Source: Bacillus sp. J37 (GTDB lineage Bacteria; Bacillota; Bacilli; Bacillales; Bacillaceae). Taken from it: a DNA stretch of 64,000 nucleotides. A program made the position numbers and the translations under genes. Below the pieces are notes generated by a model that ran no database searches, was not told the DNA's origin, and saw nothing but the letters and a program-made list of their open reading frames with translations. Location: the NCBI RefSeq assembly GCF_000518865.1, contig NZ_JAEK01000023.1, positions 1 to 64,000 on the forward strand, given 5' to 3'. Below are positions 54,031 through 62,261 of this stretch, one piece after another. The first letter of the stretch is position 1; every line of letters starts with the position of its first letter.

Positions 54031-55449
54031 ATGAAAGCAGCTGATCAAAAGGCTTTGGAATATGCTATTAGTGAAATAACCGAGGTTGCGAAAGGCTTCG
54101 GACTTGATTTTTATCCAATGAGATATGAGATATGTCCTGCTGATATTATTTATACATTTGGTGCATATGGTATGCCTACAAGGTTTTCACACTGGAGCTT
54201 TGGGAAACAATTTCACAAAATGAAGCTTCAATATGATTTAGGGTTGAGTAAAATTTATGAACTTGTCATTAACTCAGATCCTTGCTACGCATTTCTTTTG
54301 GATACAAACTCTTTAATCCAAAATAAATTAATCGTCGCTCACGTTTTGGCACATTGTGACTTTTTTAAAAATAATTCACGTTTTAGTAATACAAAACGTG
54401 AAATGGTTGAGAGTATGTCTGCCACAGCAGAGCGAATTAAGAAATATGAACTCATTCATGGAAGGCAAGAGGTAGAAACATTTTTAGATGCGGTTCTTTC
54501 CATACAGGAACATATTGATCCTTCCCTTGTTCGTCCAAAGCTTTCTTGGACGATTGATGATATTGAATTTGACGAGGATGCGGAAGAGCCGAAGGTTACT
54601 CCATATGATGACCTTTGGAATCTTGATAAAAAGGCTGAACCAAAGTCTACAATAAAAAAGAAGAAAAAAAAATTTCCGCCTTCACCAGAGAAAGATATTT
54701 TATTATTTATTGAAGAATACAGCCGGGAATTAGAGGATTGGCAACGTGATATTTTAACGATGATGAGAGAAGAAATGCTCTATTTCTGGCCTCAGCTTGA
54801 AACAAAAATCATGAATGAAGGATGGGCTTCATATTGGCACCAACGCATTATCAGGGAGCTTGATTTAACTTCTGATGAAGCTATAGAATTTGCGAAGCTT
54901 AATGCAGGTGTTGTACAGCCATCAAAAACAAGCATCAATCCATATTATTTAGGGCTGAAAATTTTTGAAGACATTGAAGAAAAATACGATAACCCGACAG
55001 AAGAAATGATAATGTTCGGTGCGCAACCCGGGTCAGGCCGTGAAAAAATGTTTGAAGTCCGTGAAGTGGAATCCGATATATCGTTTATCCGTAATTATTT
55101 AACAAAAGACCTTGTCATGCGTGAGGATATGTACTTATTCCAGAAGCAAGGCCGGGATTATAAAATTGTAGATAAAGGCTGGGAATCAGTTCGCGATCAG
55201 CTTGTCAGCATGAGGGTGAACGGCGGCTTCCCATATATTACGGTTAATGATGGGGACTATTTGAAAAATAATGAACTTTACTTAAAGCACTGGTTTGAAG
55301 ACATTGAGCTTGATCTAAAATACTTAGAGAAGGTGCTTCCATATATTTATCAATTATGGGGCAGACCTGTTCATATGGAAAGTATGCTGGAAGGAAAAAA
55401 TGTGTTATTTTCTTATGATGGGAAAAGTGTATCGAGAAGATATTTGTAA
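54031..55449 (+). CDS. spoVR: Stage V sporulation protein SpoVR
   Basis: A 472-residue SpoVR-family protein. Family segments [25 protein letters not shown] and RDYKIVDKG are present. In B. subtilis it is sigma-E dependent and affects spore cortex formation; the biochemical activity is unknown. GGGGGGAG precedes the ATG and a sigma-E-type promoter stands upstream. An unusual basic linker rich in Lys (about 210-220) is seen. Confidence 0.95.
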   Translation: MKAADQKALEYAISEITEVAKGFGLDFYPMRYEICPADIIYTFGAYGMPTRFSHWSFGKQFHKMKLQYDLGLSKIYELVINSDPCYAFLLDTNSLIQNKLIVAHVLAHCDFFKNNSRFSNTKREMVESMSATAERIKKYELIHGRQEVETFLDAVLSIQEHIDPSLVRPKLSWTIDDIEFDEDAEEPKVTPYDDLWNLDKKAEPKSTIKKKKKKFPPSPEKDILLFIEEYSRELEDWQRDILTMMREEMLYFWPQLETKIMNEGWASYWHQRIIRELDLTSDEAIEFAKLNAGVVQPSKTSINPYYLGLKIFEDIEEKYDNPTEEMIMFGAQPGSGREKMFEVREVESDISFIRNYLTKDLVMREDMYLFQKQGRDYKIVDKGWESVRDQLVSMRVNGGFPYITVNDGDYLKNNELYLKHWFEDIELDLKYLEKVLPYIYQLWGRPVHMESMLEGKNVLFSYDGKSVSRRYL

Positions 55450-55451
55450 AA

Positions 55452-55482
55452 AAATCGCTGCTTAGGCAGTGATTTTTTTATT
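55452..55482 (+). terminator. Terminator after spoVR
   Basis: AATCGCTGC/GCAGTGATT stem with G-U pair, then TTTTT. Confidence 0.85.
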
Positions 55483-55535
55483 AGCATAAGGATATGCATG
55501 AATGTAGAAACTATATTTAGCTATTGAATGTATAA

Positions 55536-55559
55536 GTAAATTATTATATATTAATTTAC
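55536..55559. promoter_or_regulatory. Palindromic operator of the arsRBC operon
   Basis: A 24-bp near-perfect palindrome with arms GTAAATTA and TTAATTTAC, 23 bp before the arsR start. Likely ArsR operator overlapping the promoter. Confidence 0.6.
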
Positions 55560-55582
55560 GGATACAAGTGGAGGTGTAAGCA

Positions 55583-55927
55583 ATGTCAGAAACAACTCTT
55601 GAAATAGATAAAGCTGCGACAGTATTAAAACTATTAGGTGACAGAACACGTTTAACAATGGTGAAAATGTTGGATTCAAATGATTGTTGTGTGTGTGAGT
55701 TTGTTGAAATTTTTAAAGCAAGTCAACCAGCTATCAGTCAACATCTCAGAAAACTAAAAGATGCAGGAATTGTTCAAGAAACGAGAAGAGGGCAGTGGAT
55801 CATTTATTCATTAAACAAAAGCAGTGATTATTATCCATTTGTTCAAAACGTACTTGAACACCTTCCGAATCAGGATTATCGAATAAAAGAATTAGAAGAA
55901 CAAGGATTACGTATTTCGTGTGAATAA
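55583..55927 (+). CDS. arsR: Arsenic-responsive repressor ArsR (CVC type)
   Basis: A 114-residue ArsR/SmtB winged-helix repressor. The As(III) site is DCCVCEF with Cys35, Cys36 and Cys38 in the first recognition-helix region, the classical R773/pI258 arrangement. HTH is QPAISQHLRKLKDAG. It releases the palindrome at 55536 on binding As(III). Followed by arsB after 12 nt. GGAGGTG precedes the ATG. Confidence 0.94.
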   Translation: MSETTLEIDKAATVLKLLGDRTRLTMVKMLDSNDCCVCEFVEIFKASQPAISQHLRKLKDAGIVQETRRGQWIIYSLNKSSDYYPFVQNVLEHLPNQDYRIKELEEQGLRISCE

Positions 55928-55939
55928 TGGAGGGATGAA

Positions 55940-57238
55940 ATGACATCAGTAATTTTGGCATCAGTTATCTTTTTACTCACACTTACGCTCGTCATATGGC
56001 AACCAAAAGGGTTATCCATTGGCTGGTCTGCATGTGGCGGGGCGATTTTAGCCCTTCTTGTAGGTGTTGTTGATTTTAAAGATGTAATCGATGTAACGTC
56101 AATTGTTTGGAACGCAACCTTAGCATTTATTGCGATTATTATTATTTCTTTAATATTAGATGAAATAGGTTTCTTTGAGTGGTCAGCTTTACACATGGCA
56201 AGGGCTGCAAAAGGAAACGGCATGAAAATGTTTGTTTATGTCAGTTTATTAGGTGCAATTGTGGCTGCACTTTTTGCAAATGATGGAGCAGCACTAATCC
56301 TTACACCGATTGTCCTTGCGATGGTAAGAAACTTAAACTTTAATGAAAAGATGGTGTTTCCATTTATTATGGCTAGTGGATTTATTGCAGATACAACCTC
56401 ACTTCCATTAGTCGTTAGTAATTTAGTGAATATCGTATCAGCAGACTTTTTCGGGATAGGATTTGTCGAGTTTGCATCAAGAATGATTATTCCTAACTTT
56501 TTCTCACTAGGTGCAAGTATTTTGGTTTTATTTCTCTTTTTCCGTAAAAGCATCCCGAGAAATTATGATATATCCCAATTGAAAAAACCAGTAGAAGCCA
56601 TTCGTGATAAAAAGATGTTTAAATTGTCCTGGGCTGTATTGGGAATCTTACTTGTTGGATACTTTGCAAGTGAGTTCATCGGCATCCCTGTATCGTTCAT
56701 TGCCGGTATTGTTGCCATCTTCTTTTTAATCATGGCAAAAAGAAGTCCTGTTGTTAACACAAAAACCGTCATTAAAGGGGCACCTTGGGCAATTGTCTTT
56801 TTCTCAATCGGAATGTATGTCGTTGTTTACAGCTTACGAAACGTTGGTTTAACAAATGTATTAGCCGATTTAATTCAAGTAACAGCAGACCAAGGGTTGT
56901 TTTCAGCGACAGTTGGAATGGGTTTTATTGCGGCAATCTTATCGTCAATCATGAACAACATGCCTACTGTTATGATTGATGCACTTGCCATTTCGGATAC
57001 AAATACTACAGGTGTAATAAGAGAAGCTCTTATCTATGCTAATGTAATTGGTTCCGATTTAGGACCGAAAATTACACCAATCGGCTCTTTAGCCACTTTA
57101 TTATGGCTTCATGTCTTATCTTTAAAAGGTGTGAAAATCTCTTGGGGAACCTATTTTAAAACAGGAATTATCCTAACCATTCCAACATTGTTTATTACCC
57201 TTGTTGGTTTATATATTTGGTTACTTATCATCCATTAA
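55940..57238 (+). CDS. arsB: Arsenite efflux pump ArsB
   Basis: A 432-residue membrane permease with about 12 helices. [16 protein letters not shown] near 114 and [13 protein letters not shown] near 340 are conserved in ArsB. It expels As(III) and Sb(III) by ion exchange. GGAGGGATG lies upstream of the ATG. Middle gene of arsRBC. Confidence 0.94.
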   Translation: MTSVILASVIFLLTLTLVIWQPKGLSIGWSACGGAILALLVGVVDFKDVIDVTSIVWNATLAFIAIIIISLILDEIGFFEWSALHMARAAKGNGMKMFVYVSLLGAIVAALFANDGAALILTPIVLAMVRNLNFNEKMVFPFIMASGFIADTTSLPLVVSNLVNIVSADFFGIGFVEFASRMIIPNFFSLGASILVLFLFFRKSIPRNYDISQLKKPVEAIRDKKMFKLSWAVLGILLVGYFASEFIGIPVSFIAGIVAIFFLIMAKRSPVVNTKTVIKGAPWAIVFFSIGMYVVVYSLRNVGLTNVLADLIQVTADQGLFSATVGMGFIAAILSSIMNNMPTVMIDALAISDTNTTGVIREALIYANVIGSDLGPKITPIGSLATLLWLHVLSLKGVKISWGTYFKTGIILTIPTLFITLVGLYIWLLIIH

Positions 57239-57263
57239 TCTTATTTTAAAAGGAGAAATGAAC

Positions 57264-57683
57264 ATGTCTAAAAAAACAATCTACTTCTTATGTACAGGAA
57301 ATTCTTGCAGAAGCCAAATGGCAGAAGGATGGGCAAAAAAACATTTAGGTGATGAGTGGGAAGTAAAAAGTGCCGGACTAGAAGCACATGGTTTAAATCC
57401 AAATGCAGTGAAAGCAATGAAAGAAGCGGGTATCGATATTTCAAATCAAACATCTGATGTAATTGATCCGGAAATTTTAAATCATGCTGATTTAGTTGTA
57501 ACACTTTGTGGTCATGCGGCAGACAATTGCCCAGTTACTCCTCCACATACTAAACGAGTACACTGGGGGTTTGATGATCCGGCGAAAGCAGAAGGAACTG
57601 ATGAAGAAAAATGGGCATTCTTTGGGCGTGTACGTGATGAAATCGGAGAAAGAATTGAACGTTTCGCAAAAACGGGAGAATAA
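57264..57683 (+). CDS. arsC: Thioredoxin-coupled arsenate reductase ArsC
   Basis: A 139-residue low-molecular-weight phosphatase-like reductase. P-loop CTGNSCRS (Cys10) and the redox pair Cys82 and Cys89 (LCGHAADNC) are in the exact positions of the pI258-type enzyme. It reduces arsenate to arsenite for export by ArsB. ATG at 57264 has GGAG 8 nt upstream; an earlier in-frame ATG is too close to that site. Confidence 0.95.
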   Translation: MSKKTIYFLCTGNSCRSQMAEGWAKKHLGDEWEVKSAGLEAHGLNPNAVKAMKEAGIDISNQTSDVIDPEILNHADLVVTLCGHAADNCPVTPPHTKRVHWGFDDPAKAEGTDEEKWAFFGRVRDEIGERIERFAKTGE

Positions 57684-57687
57684 TAAA

Positions 57688-57713
57688 AAGCCGTGGGACA
57701 TCCCGCGGCTTTG
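57688..57713. terminator. Bidirectional terminator between the two ars operons
   Basis: AAGCCGTGGGA/TCCCGCGGCTT stem between convergent arsC and arsI-like genes. Confidence 0.85.
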
Positions 57714-57730
57714 CCTTTACCAATACATAT

Positions 57731-58129
57731 TCATTCATCACAACAAGTATCGATGGTGTCTACTTCAGTGTCTTCTTTTGTTAAGAAAAATTCCCATTCA
57801 TGACCATCAGGATCTGTGATCCAAAACTTATCTTGCTTAGCATAGCAACATGTAGTATCACTTTCATTACGAGAGAAAAAACCTTCCGTTTCCAGCCTCT
57901 CTTTATGTTTTACCAACTCATTAGTACTGAATACTTGAAAACCAAAATGGTTGATATGATTACCCTCTACACGATCTACCGGTCGTAATGTAAAGTTTAA
58001 CCCCGGGTTCTCTAACAAAAACTTCACATAATCTGGTTTTACCTTTACAGGTTTTACACCAAATAACTTAGAGTAAAAGATAAGGGAAGTCTCTAAATTT
58101 GTTACATTTAAACCAATATGGATGTTCAT
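57731..58129 (-). CDS. arsI: ArsI/CadI-type VOC dioxygenase (C-As lyase-like)
   Basis: A 132-residue vicinal-oxygen-chelate protein. Candidate iron ligands are His4, His61 and Glu113. The vicinal pair Cys94-Cys95 (TTCCYAKQDKF) is the substrate-binding mark of ArsI, which cleaves the carbon-arsenic bond of trivalent methyl- or aromatic arsenicals. A second CC pair (129-130) closes the protein. ATG at 58129 follows AGGAGGAAAGG. Last gene of the second ars operon. Cadmium-induced CadI is the other name for this family. Confidence 0.85.
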   Translation of the reverse strand: MNIHIGLNVTNLETSLIFYSKLFGVKPVKVKPDYVKFLLENPGLNFTLRPVDRVEGNHINHFGFQVFSTNELVKHKERLETEGFFSRNESDTTCCYAKQDKFWITDPDGHEWEFFLTKEDTEVDTIDTCCDE

Positions 58130-58175
58130 ATTTCCTTTCCTCCTAAGGGTCGATTTCGTCATTAATTCTACGTTA

Positions 58176-58331
58176 TTAACAACAAACTGTTTGACAACAG
58201 GTTATTTCAATTGATTTCGTTTCAACGGTGCGCTTATCCTTTTGGGTTAAAGGTATTGAAAAAAGACTTAATTCGGTCATTTCATTTTGTTTTATTTTTG
58301 AAAGCATATAAACCTCATAATCATTAAACAT
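58176..58331 (-). CDS. 51-residue small protein with CC...CC tail, ars operon
   Basis: A strong AGGAGG stands 7 nt before the ATG. The product starts MFNDYEVYMLSKIKQNEM, is polar with a TELSLFSIPL segment and ends EITCCQTVCC: two vicinal cysteine pairs four residues apart at the extreme C-terminus. It lies between arsR2 and the arsI-like gene, same strand, 46 nt before the latter. I know no named family. Cys pairs suit soft metal or As(III) binding, so a chaperone, buffer or accessory to ArsI is possible; this is inference. Confidence 0.7.
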   Translation of the reverse strand: MFNDYEVYMLSKIKQNEMTELSLFSIPLTQKDKRTVETKSIEITCCQTVCC

Positions 58332-58366
58332 AACTTCCTCCTAAAACAAATTTATTTGATTTATTA

Positions 58367-58382
58367 ATCGAAAAAAATTGAT
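58367..58382. promoter_or_regulatory. ArsR-type palindrome, inner copy
   Basis: ATCGA-N6-TTGAT, 36 bp upstream of the 51-residue protein gene, with TATAAT-like sequence beside it. A variant of the outer sites at 58744 and 58801. Confidence 0.45.
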
Positions 58383-58401
58383 ATAATACAGAAAAAATTT
58401 A

Positions 58402-58725
58402 TCAGCAAGTTGGCCGAAATAGACAACAAAGCTCTGCTGATAATAGGTGATTTACTTCATCGAGGTTAAGTTTGTAATAATTCCATGTACCTCTTGTTTC
58501 TCTTATAATAAGGTTGGCATCTAAAAGTATTTTTAAATGATATGACAACTTTGATTGTGTCATATTTACCATTGGAGCTAGATCATTTACATTAATTTCA
58601 CCTTTCTGTGTTAGAAGGTTCATGATCTGCAATCTTTTTTTGTCCGCAATGGCTTTAAACTTACTCTCATACATTTCAAAGGTTTTTTCTAAAGACACAT
58701 CTTGGAAGTTGATTTCCTGTTTCAT
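58402..58725 (-). CDS. Arsenic-responsive repressor ArsR (C-terminal CCx5C type)
   Basis: A 107-residue ArsR/SmtB protein. HTH region MTQSKLSYHLKILLDANL. The sensor cysteines are at the C-terminus: Cys100, Cys101 and Cys107 (CCLFRPTC), the CCx5C spacing of the Acidithiobacillus-type ArsR, not the CVC type of the first repressor. ATG at 58725 has AAAGGTG upstream. It likely controls itself, the small peptide and the ArsI-like gene. Confidence 0.88.
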   Translation of the reverse strand: MKQEINFQDVSLEKTFEMYESKFKAIADKKRLQIMNLLTQKGEINVNDLAPMVNMTQSKLSYHLKILLDANLIIRETRGTWNYYKLNLDEVNHLLSAELCCLFRPTC

Positions 58726-58743
58726 GAGATACACCTTTTCTAT

Positions 58744-58815
58744 ATCAATTTTTTTTGATATTTAAACTATATATCCAAATTTTTCTTTTGTCAACTATTA
58801 ATCAAAAAAATTGAT
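58744..58815. promoter_or_regulatory. Two ArsR-type palindromes upstream of arsR2
   Basis: ATCAA-N6-TTGAT at 58744-58759 and ATCAA-N5-TTGAT at 58801-58815, flanking the promoter region of arsR2. Confidence 0.6.
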
Positions 58816-58919
58816 GTAAATGGATTTTTTAATATGTATATAATGTAAAAGATATCTGAGTTTTTTATCACAACTGTTTTTGCATAGATCGTTGCTATAA
58901 ATTATTATGTAATGATAGA

Positions 58920-59047
58920 TAGTGGAATGGAGCGGAAGACACTTGACTCCTGCGGGATGTGAGGAAAGGCTGAGACCCCACAGGCGAAGCCGAGGCTCAG
59001 CTTCCTCCCCGGCGAATCTTGTGGCTGGAGCGCAATGGAACGAATCG
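58920..59047 (+). repeat. GC-rich intergenic repeat, full copy of the GTGGAATGGAGCGG type
   Basis: Starts AGTGGAATGGAGCGGAAGAC and ends TGGAGCGCAATGGAACGAAT; the middle has GACTCCTGCGGGATGTG, TGAGACCCCACAGGCG and GAGGCTCAGCTTCC. It shares the middle with the 5228/30773/44933 set but has different ends. Confidence 0.72.
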
Positions 59048-59115
59048 GTTTTTATATTCAACTATTTAAATTACAACATAGAAACCTTTATTTTAGATAA
59101 AAAGTGTGAAGTAAC

Positions 59116-59151
59116 AAAAGAAGCTACCAGATTAGGTAACTTCTTTTTGTT
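59116..59151 (-). terminator. Terminator after chrA
   Basis: AAAAGAAG-CTACC/GGTAA-CTTCTTTT stem with T residues on the minus strand. Confidence 0.8.
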
Positions 59152-59156
59152 CGACA

Positions 59157-60341
59157 TTAAATCAATCCAATAAGTAAACCTCCAACAGCCCCGGTCAACA
59201 CAATGATCCATGGAGGAAGCTTCCAGTAAACTAACATACTGAATAATACGGCAGCAAAGGCAAAGTCAATTGGTGCCAGTATACTGCTGGTCCAAATAGG
59301 ATGATAAAACGCAGAGATTAAGATCCCGACAACCGCTGCATTTACTCCAAGTAACGCGCCCTTAATCTTAGGATTACGGCGCAAAGTATCCCAAAATGGC
59401 AATGTTCCTAAAATTAATAGAAATGCGGGTAAGAAAATAGCAACTGTTGCTACTAATCCACCTTGCCAACCATTTATAACGGCACCTAAATAGGCTGCAA
59501 ATGTGAAAAGTGGGCCGGGAACTGCTTGTGCTGCTCCATAACCGGCTAAGAAGGCTTCTTCAGACAGCCACCCGGTTGGAACAAATTCACGTTCCAATAA
59601 AGGCAAGACGACATGCCCTCCGCCAAATACTAATGATCCTGAGCGGTAAAAGCTATCAAACATTGCAATCCAACTTATCGAAGTCATTTCTCTTAAGATT
59701 GGTAGTAGAATGAGTAACCCGAAAAATAATGATAAGCAAACAATGGCAAATCCTTTTGAAATAGGAAACTCAACTCTTGATTCTTCAGATTCTGCGTGAT
59801 CTTTATATAAGAGAAATCCAACGAATGCGGCGATGATAATCACACCGACTTGTGTAAAGGCTGTTTGCCATAAAAGTGTTCCTACTAAGGCAAATAAAGC
59901 AATTGTTTTCCTCTTTAAATCTGGAGTTAATTTTTGTGCCATTCCTAGGATTGCATGGGCAACCACGGCAACGGCGACTATTTTCAGGCCGTGAATCCAT
60001 CCGGCATCAGCGACATCAAAGCCCTGAAGAATTAAAGCAAAGATAATAAGTGCAAAAACCGAGGGAAGGGTAAAGCCTATAAAGGAAGTGATTCCTCCCA
60101 ATACTCCCGCACGCATGACACCAATCCCAATCCCTACCTGGCTACTGGCCGGCCCGGGTAGAAACTGGCAAAGTGCTACTAGATCCGCATAGCTTTTTTC
60201 ATCCATCCATTTCCTTCGTCGAATATATTCTTCATGGAAATAACCTAAGTGTGCAATGGGTCCACCAAATGATGTAAAACCGAGTCTTGTTGAAACAATT
60301 AGTATTTCAAGCAACGTCTTTAGTGTATTTTTTTGTTCCAT
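59157..60341 (-). CDS. chrA: Chromate transporter ChrA (long form)
   Basis: A 394-residue membrane protein with two homologous CHR halves. First half: GFTSFGGPIAHLGYFHEEY and LCQFLPGPASSQ; second half: SGSLVFGGGHVVLPLLE and AQAVPGPLFTFAAYLG. It exports chromate. AGGCAGGT lies before the ATG. Preceded by a padR gene at 19 nt, so the two form an operon. Confidence 0.93.
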   Translation of the reverse strand: MEQKNTLKTLLEILIVSTRLGFTSFGGPIAHLGYFHEEYIRRRKWMDEKSYADLVALCQFLPGPASSQVGIGIGVMRAGVLGGITSFIGFTLPSVFALIIFALILQGFDVADAGWIHGLKIVAVAVVAHAILGMAQKLTPDLKRKTIALFALVGTLLWQTAFTQVGVIIIAAFVGFLLYKDHAESEESRVEFPISKGFAIVCLSLFFGLLILLPILREMTSISWIAMFDSFYRSGSLVFGGGHVVLPLLEREFVPTGWLSEEAFLAGYGAAQAVPGPLFTFAAYLGAVINGWQGGLVATVAIFLPAFLLILGTLPFWDTLRRNPKIKGALLGVNAAVVGILISAFYHPIWTSSILAPIDFAFAAVLFSMLVYWKLPPWIIVLTGAVGGLLIGLI

Positions 60342-60360
60342 TATTATTTACCTGCCTTTC

Positions 60361-60669
60361 CTAGTCTATTATTTCTTTGAATAACTCATATGCTTTTGCC
60401 CGAGCTTCATTTAGAACCATGTTCCCTTTTTCTGTAGTTGTATAATATTTTCGTATTTTTCCTTCTACATTTCGGTCTTCTCTTATTAAGAGACCATCTG
60501 ACTCCATGGTGTGAAGGATAGGATAAAGGGTGCCGGGACTGATATTATACCCATGTTCTCTGAGTTCTTCTAGCATCCAGATACCAAAAATTGGATGTTC
60601 ATTTGCATGGTGAAGGATGTGAATGTGAATAAAACCGAGAAACAATTTCCGCAGGACTTTGTCTTCCAA
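60361..60669 (-). CDS. PadR-family repressor
   Basis: A 102-residue PadR winged-helix regulator (ISPGTLYPILHTMESDGLL). Single-domain class. TTG start with GAGGTGA upstream. It probably represses itself and chrA; the effector may be chromate. PadR-ChrA pairs are known in Firmicutes. Confidence 0.88.
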   Translation of the reverse strand: MEDKVLRKLFLGFIHIHILHHANEHPIFGIWMLEELREHGYNISPGTLYPILHTMESDGLLIREDRNVEGKIRKYYTTTEKGNMVLNEARAKAYELFKEIID

Positions 60670-60693
60670 TAAATCACCTCATTAATTTATGTT

Positions 60694-60724
60694 GATATCG
60701 AACTTCAATATTGGGTTCCGATAT
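60694..60724. promoter_or_regulatory. Possible PadR operator
   Basis: GATATCGAAC and GTTCCGATAT form an inverted repeat 25 bp upstream of the padR start. Confidence 0.45.
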
Positions 60725-60930
60725 TAGGTATTGTAACATCTTCATCTAATTTTTCCACTCATACCTACAATATTTACAAAACCTTTACATTTCTAAGAAA
60801 TTAATAAAGTTGATATGATTTTTGCATACTTTCTGCAAAGTCATTTGTTATGTTAGAAATATAGAGACCTATAAATAAGAAAATATAGGGAATTACTTTA
60901 ACAACTAAAATAAGAAAAAGGAGTAGTAAA

Positions 60931-61515
60931 ATGAAAAAAATCCACCTAATTATTTTGACAAGTTTATTAGCCATTTTATTAGCTGCATGTACTAGTAATA
61001 ATGAGGAAACAACTGAAAATAATGAGGATACAAATACAAATACGGCAAAACATTCTGAAATGGATCATTCTGAGATGAACCATTCAAGTTCTGGTGAGGT
61101 TCCGGTAGGTTTAAAGGAAGCAGAAAACCCAACATATAAAGTGGGGAGCCAGGCTATCCTTGAAACAGATCATATGGAGGGTATGAAGGGAGCAGAAGCA
61201 ACAATTGCTGGGGCTTATGATACAGAAGTTTATGCTGTTTCTTATACACCAACAACAGGCGGAGATATAGTTGAAAATCATAAGTGGATCATTCATGAGG
61301 AAATCGAAGATGCAGGGAATACACCATTTAAGCCAGGTGAAGAAGTTGTTTTAAATGCTGATCATATGGAAGGTATGAATGGTGCAGAAGCTGTAATTGA
61401 CTCTGTTGAAGAGACGACTGTGTATATGGTTGATTACATACCTGCAACGGGTGGAGAAGAAGTGAAAAACCATAAATGGGTAACAGAAAGTGAATTATCA
61501 CCAATAGAAGAGTAA
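60931..61515 (+). CDS. ydhK: YdhK-like lipoprotein with two DUF1541 repeats
   Basis: A 194-residue lipoprotein (lipobox LLAAC, Cys20). A His/Met-rich linker (HSEMDHSEMNHSS) is followed by two copies of a repeat with DHMEGMKGAEATI/DHMEGMNGAEAVI and NHKWI/NHKWV. The His and Met content suggests binding of copper or another metal outside the cell. AAAGGAG precedes the ATG. Convergent with the two-component system. Confidence 0.88.
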   Translation: MKKIHLIILTSLLAILLAACTSNNEETTENNEDTNTNTAKHSEMDHSEMNHSSSGEVPVGLKEAENPTYKVGSQAILETDHMEGMKGAEATIAGAYDTEVYAVSYTPTTGGDIVENHKWIIHEEIEDAGNTPFKPGEEVVLNADHMEGMNGAEAVIDSVEETTVYMVDYIPATGGEEVKNHKWVTESELSPIEE

Positions 61516-61528
61516 GTATGAAGGAAAA

Positions 61529-61556
61529 GAGAACTTGGGATAACCCGAGTTCTCTG
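61529..61556. terminator. Bidirectional terminator
   Basis: GAGAACTTGGG/CCCGAGTTCTC stem with one G-U pair between convergent genes. Confidence 0.8.
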
Positions 61557-61571
61557 TTCAATATCGTTTAT

Positions 61572-62261
61572 TTATTTGTCGGAAACCCATTTATAACCTA
61601 TTCCCCAAACTGTTTTTAAATATTGTTCTACAGGGAAGTTTGCTTTACGCAGCTTTTCTCTCATATTCCGTATATGTGAGTCAATGGTTCGATCCTCTGT
61701 TTCAGCCTTTAGGCCCCATAAAGTTGAAAGTAAATGTTCTCTTGAAAATACTTTATTTTGGTTTTCTAAGAACAACCCGAGTAAGCCGTATTCCTTAGGT
61801 GTCAGAACAAGTTCTTTCTCTTGATATGTTACCTGATATGTGGACTGATTTAGTAATAACCCTTCAAAATAAATTATGTTTTCAGAGTGAGAAGTTCTGC
61901 TTGTTCTTCTCATAATGGCTTCTAAACGAGCGATTAACTCGTCTTCATGAAATGGTTTGATCAGGTAATCGTCAGCACCTTTTTTTAAGCCTTTTACAAT
62001 ATCTTCCTTTTCGCTTCTGGCTGTTAACATGATTATTGGTACATCAGATATTTTTCTTATTTTTTCACAGGTTTTCCATCCATCCAATTCAGGCATCATA
62101 ATATCAAGGATTACAAGGTCAATGCTTTTGTGATACAGAATTTCTAAGCCCTCATTACCAGATCTCTTTTTAATACAGGTATATCCATAAGGTTCTATAT
62201 ATAAAGATAATAAATCGAGCATTCTTTGCTCATCATCTATCAGCAAAACGGTTTTCATCAT
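61572..62261 (-). CDS. OmpR-family response regulator
   Basis: A 229-residue regulator: receiver with LIDDEQR, phospho-Asp53 (LVILDIMMPELDG) and Lys in YLIKPFHED; winged-helix output ending RDxTIDSHIRNMREKLRK-like. Its start overlaps the kinase end by 29 nt (kinase first), so the two are coupled. A start at 62258 is also possible. Target genes are unknown; metal-stress neighbours make a metal response plausible. Confidence 0.92.
   Translation of the reverse strand: MMKTVLLIDDEQRMLDLLSLYIEPYGYTCIKKRSGNEGLEILYHKSIDLVILDIMMPELDGWKTCEKIRKISDVPIIMLTARSEKEDIVKGLKKGADDYLIKPFHEDELIARLEAIMRRTSRTSHSENIIYFEGLLLNQSTYQVTYQEKELVLTPKEYGLLGLFLENQNKVFSREHLLSTLWGLKAETEDRTIDSHIRNMREKLRKANFPVEQYLKTVWGIGYKWVSDK

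Noticed and set aside
58798-59061. 87-residue minus-strand and 83-residue plus-strand frames
   Set aside because: Both lie over the GC-rich repeat at 58920-59047 and have no ribosome site.
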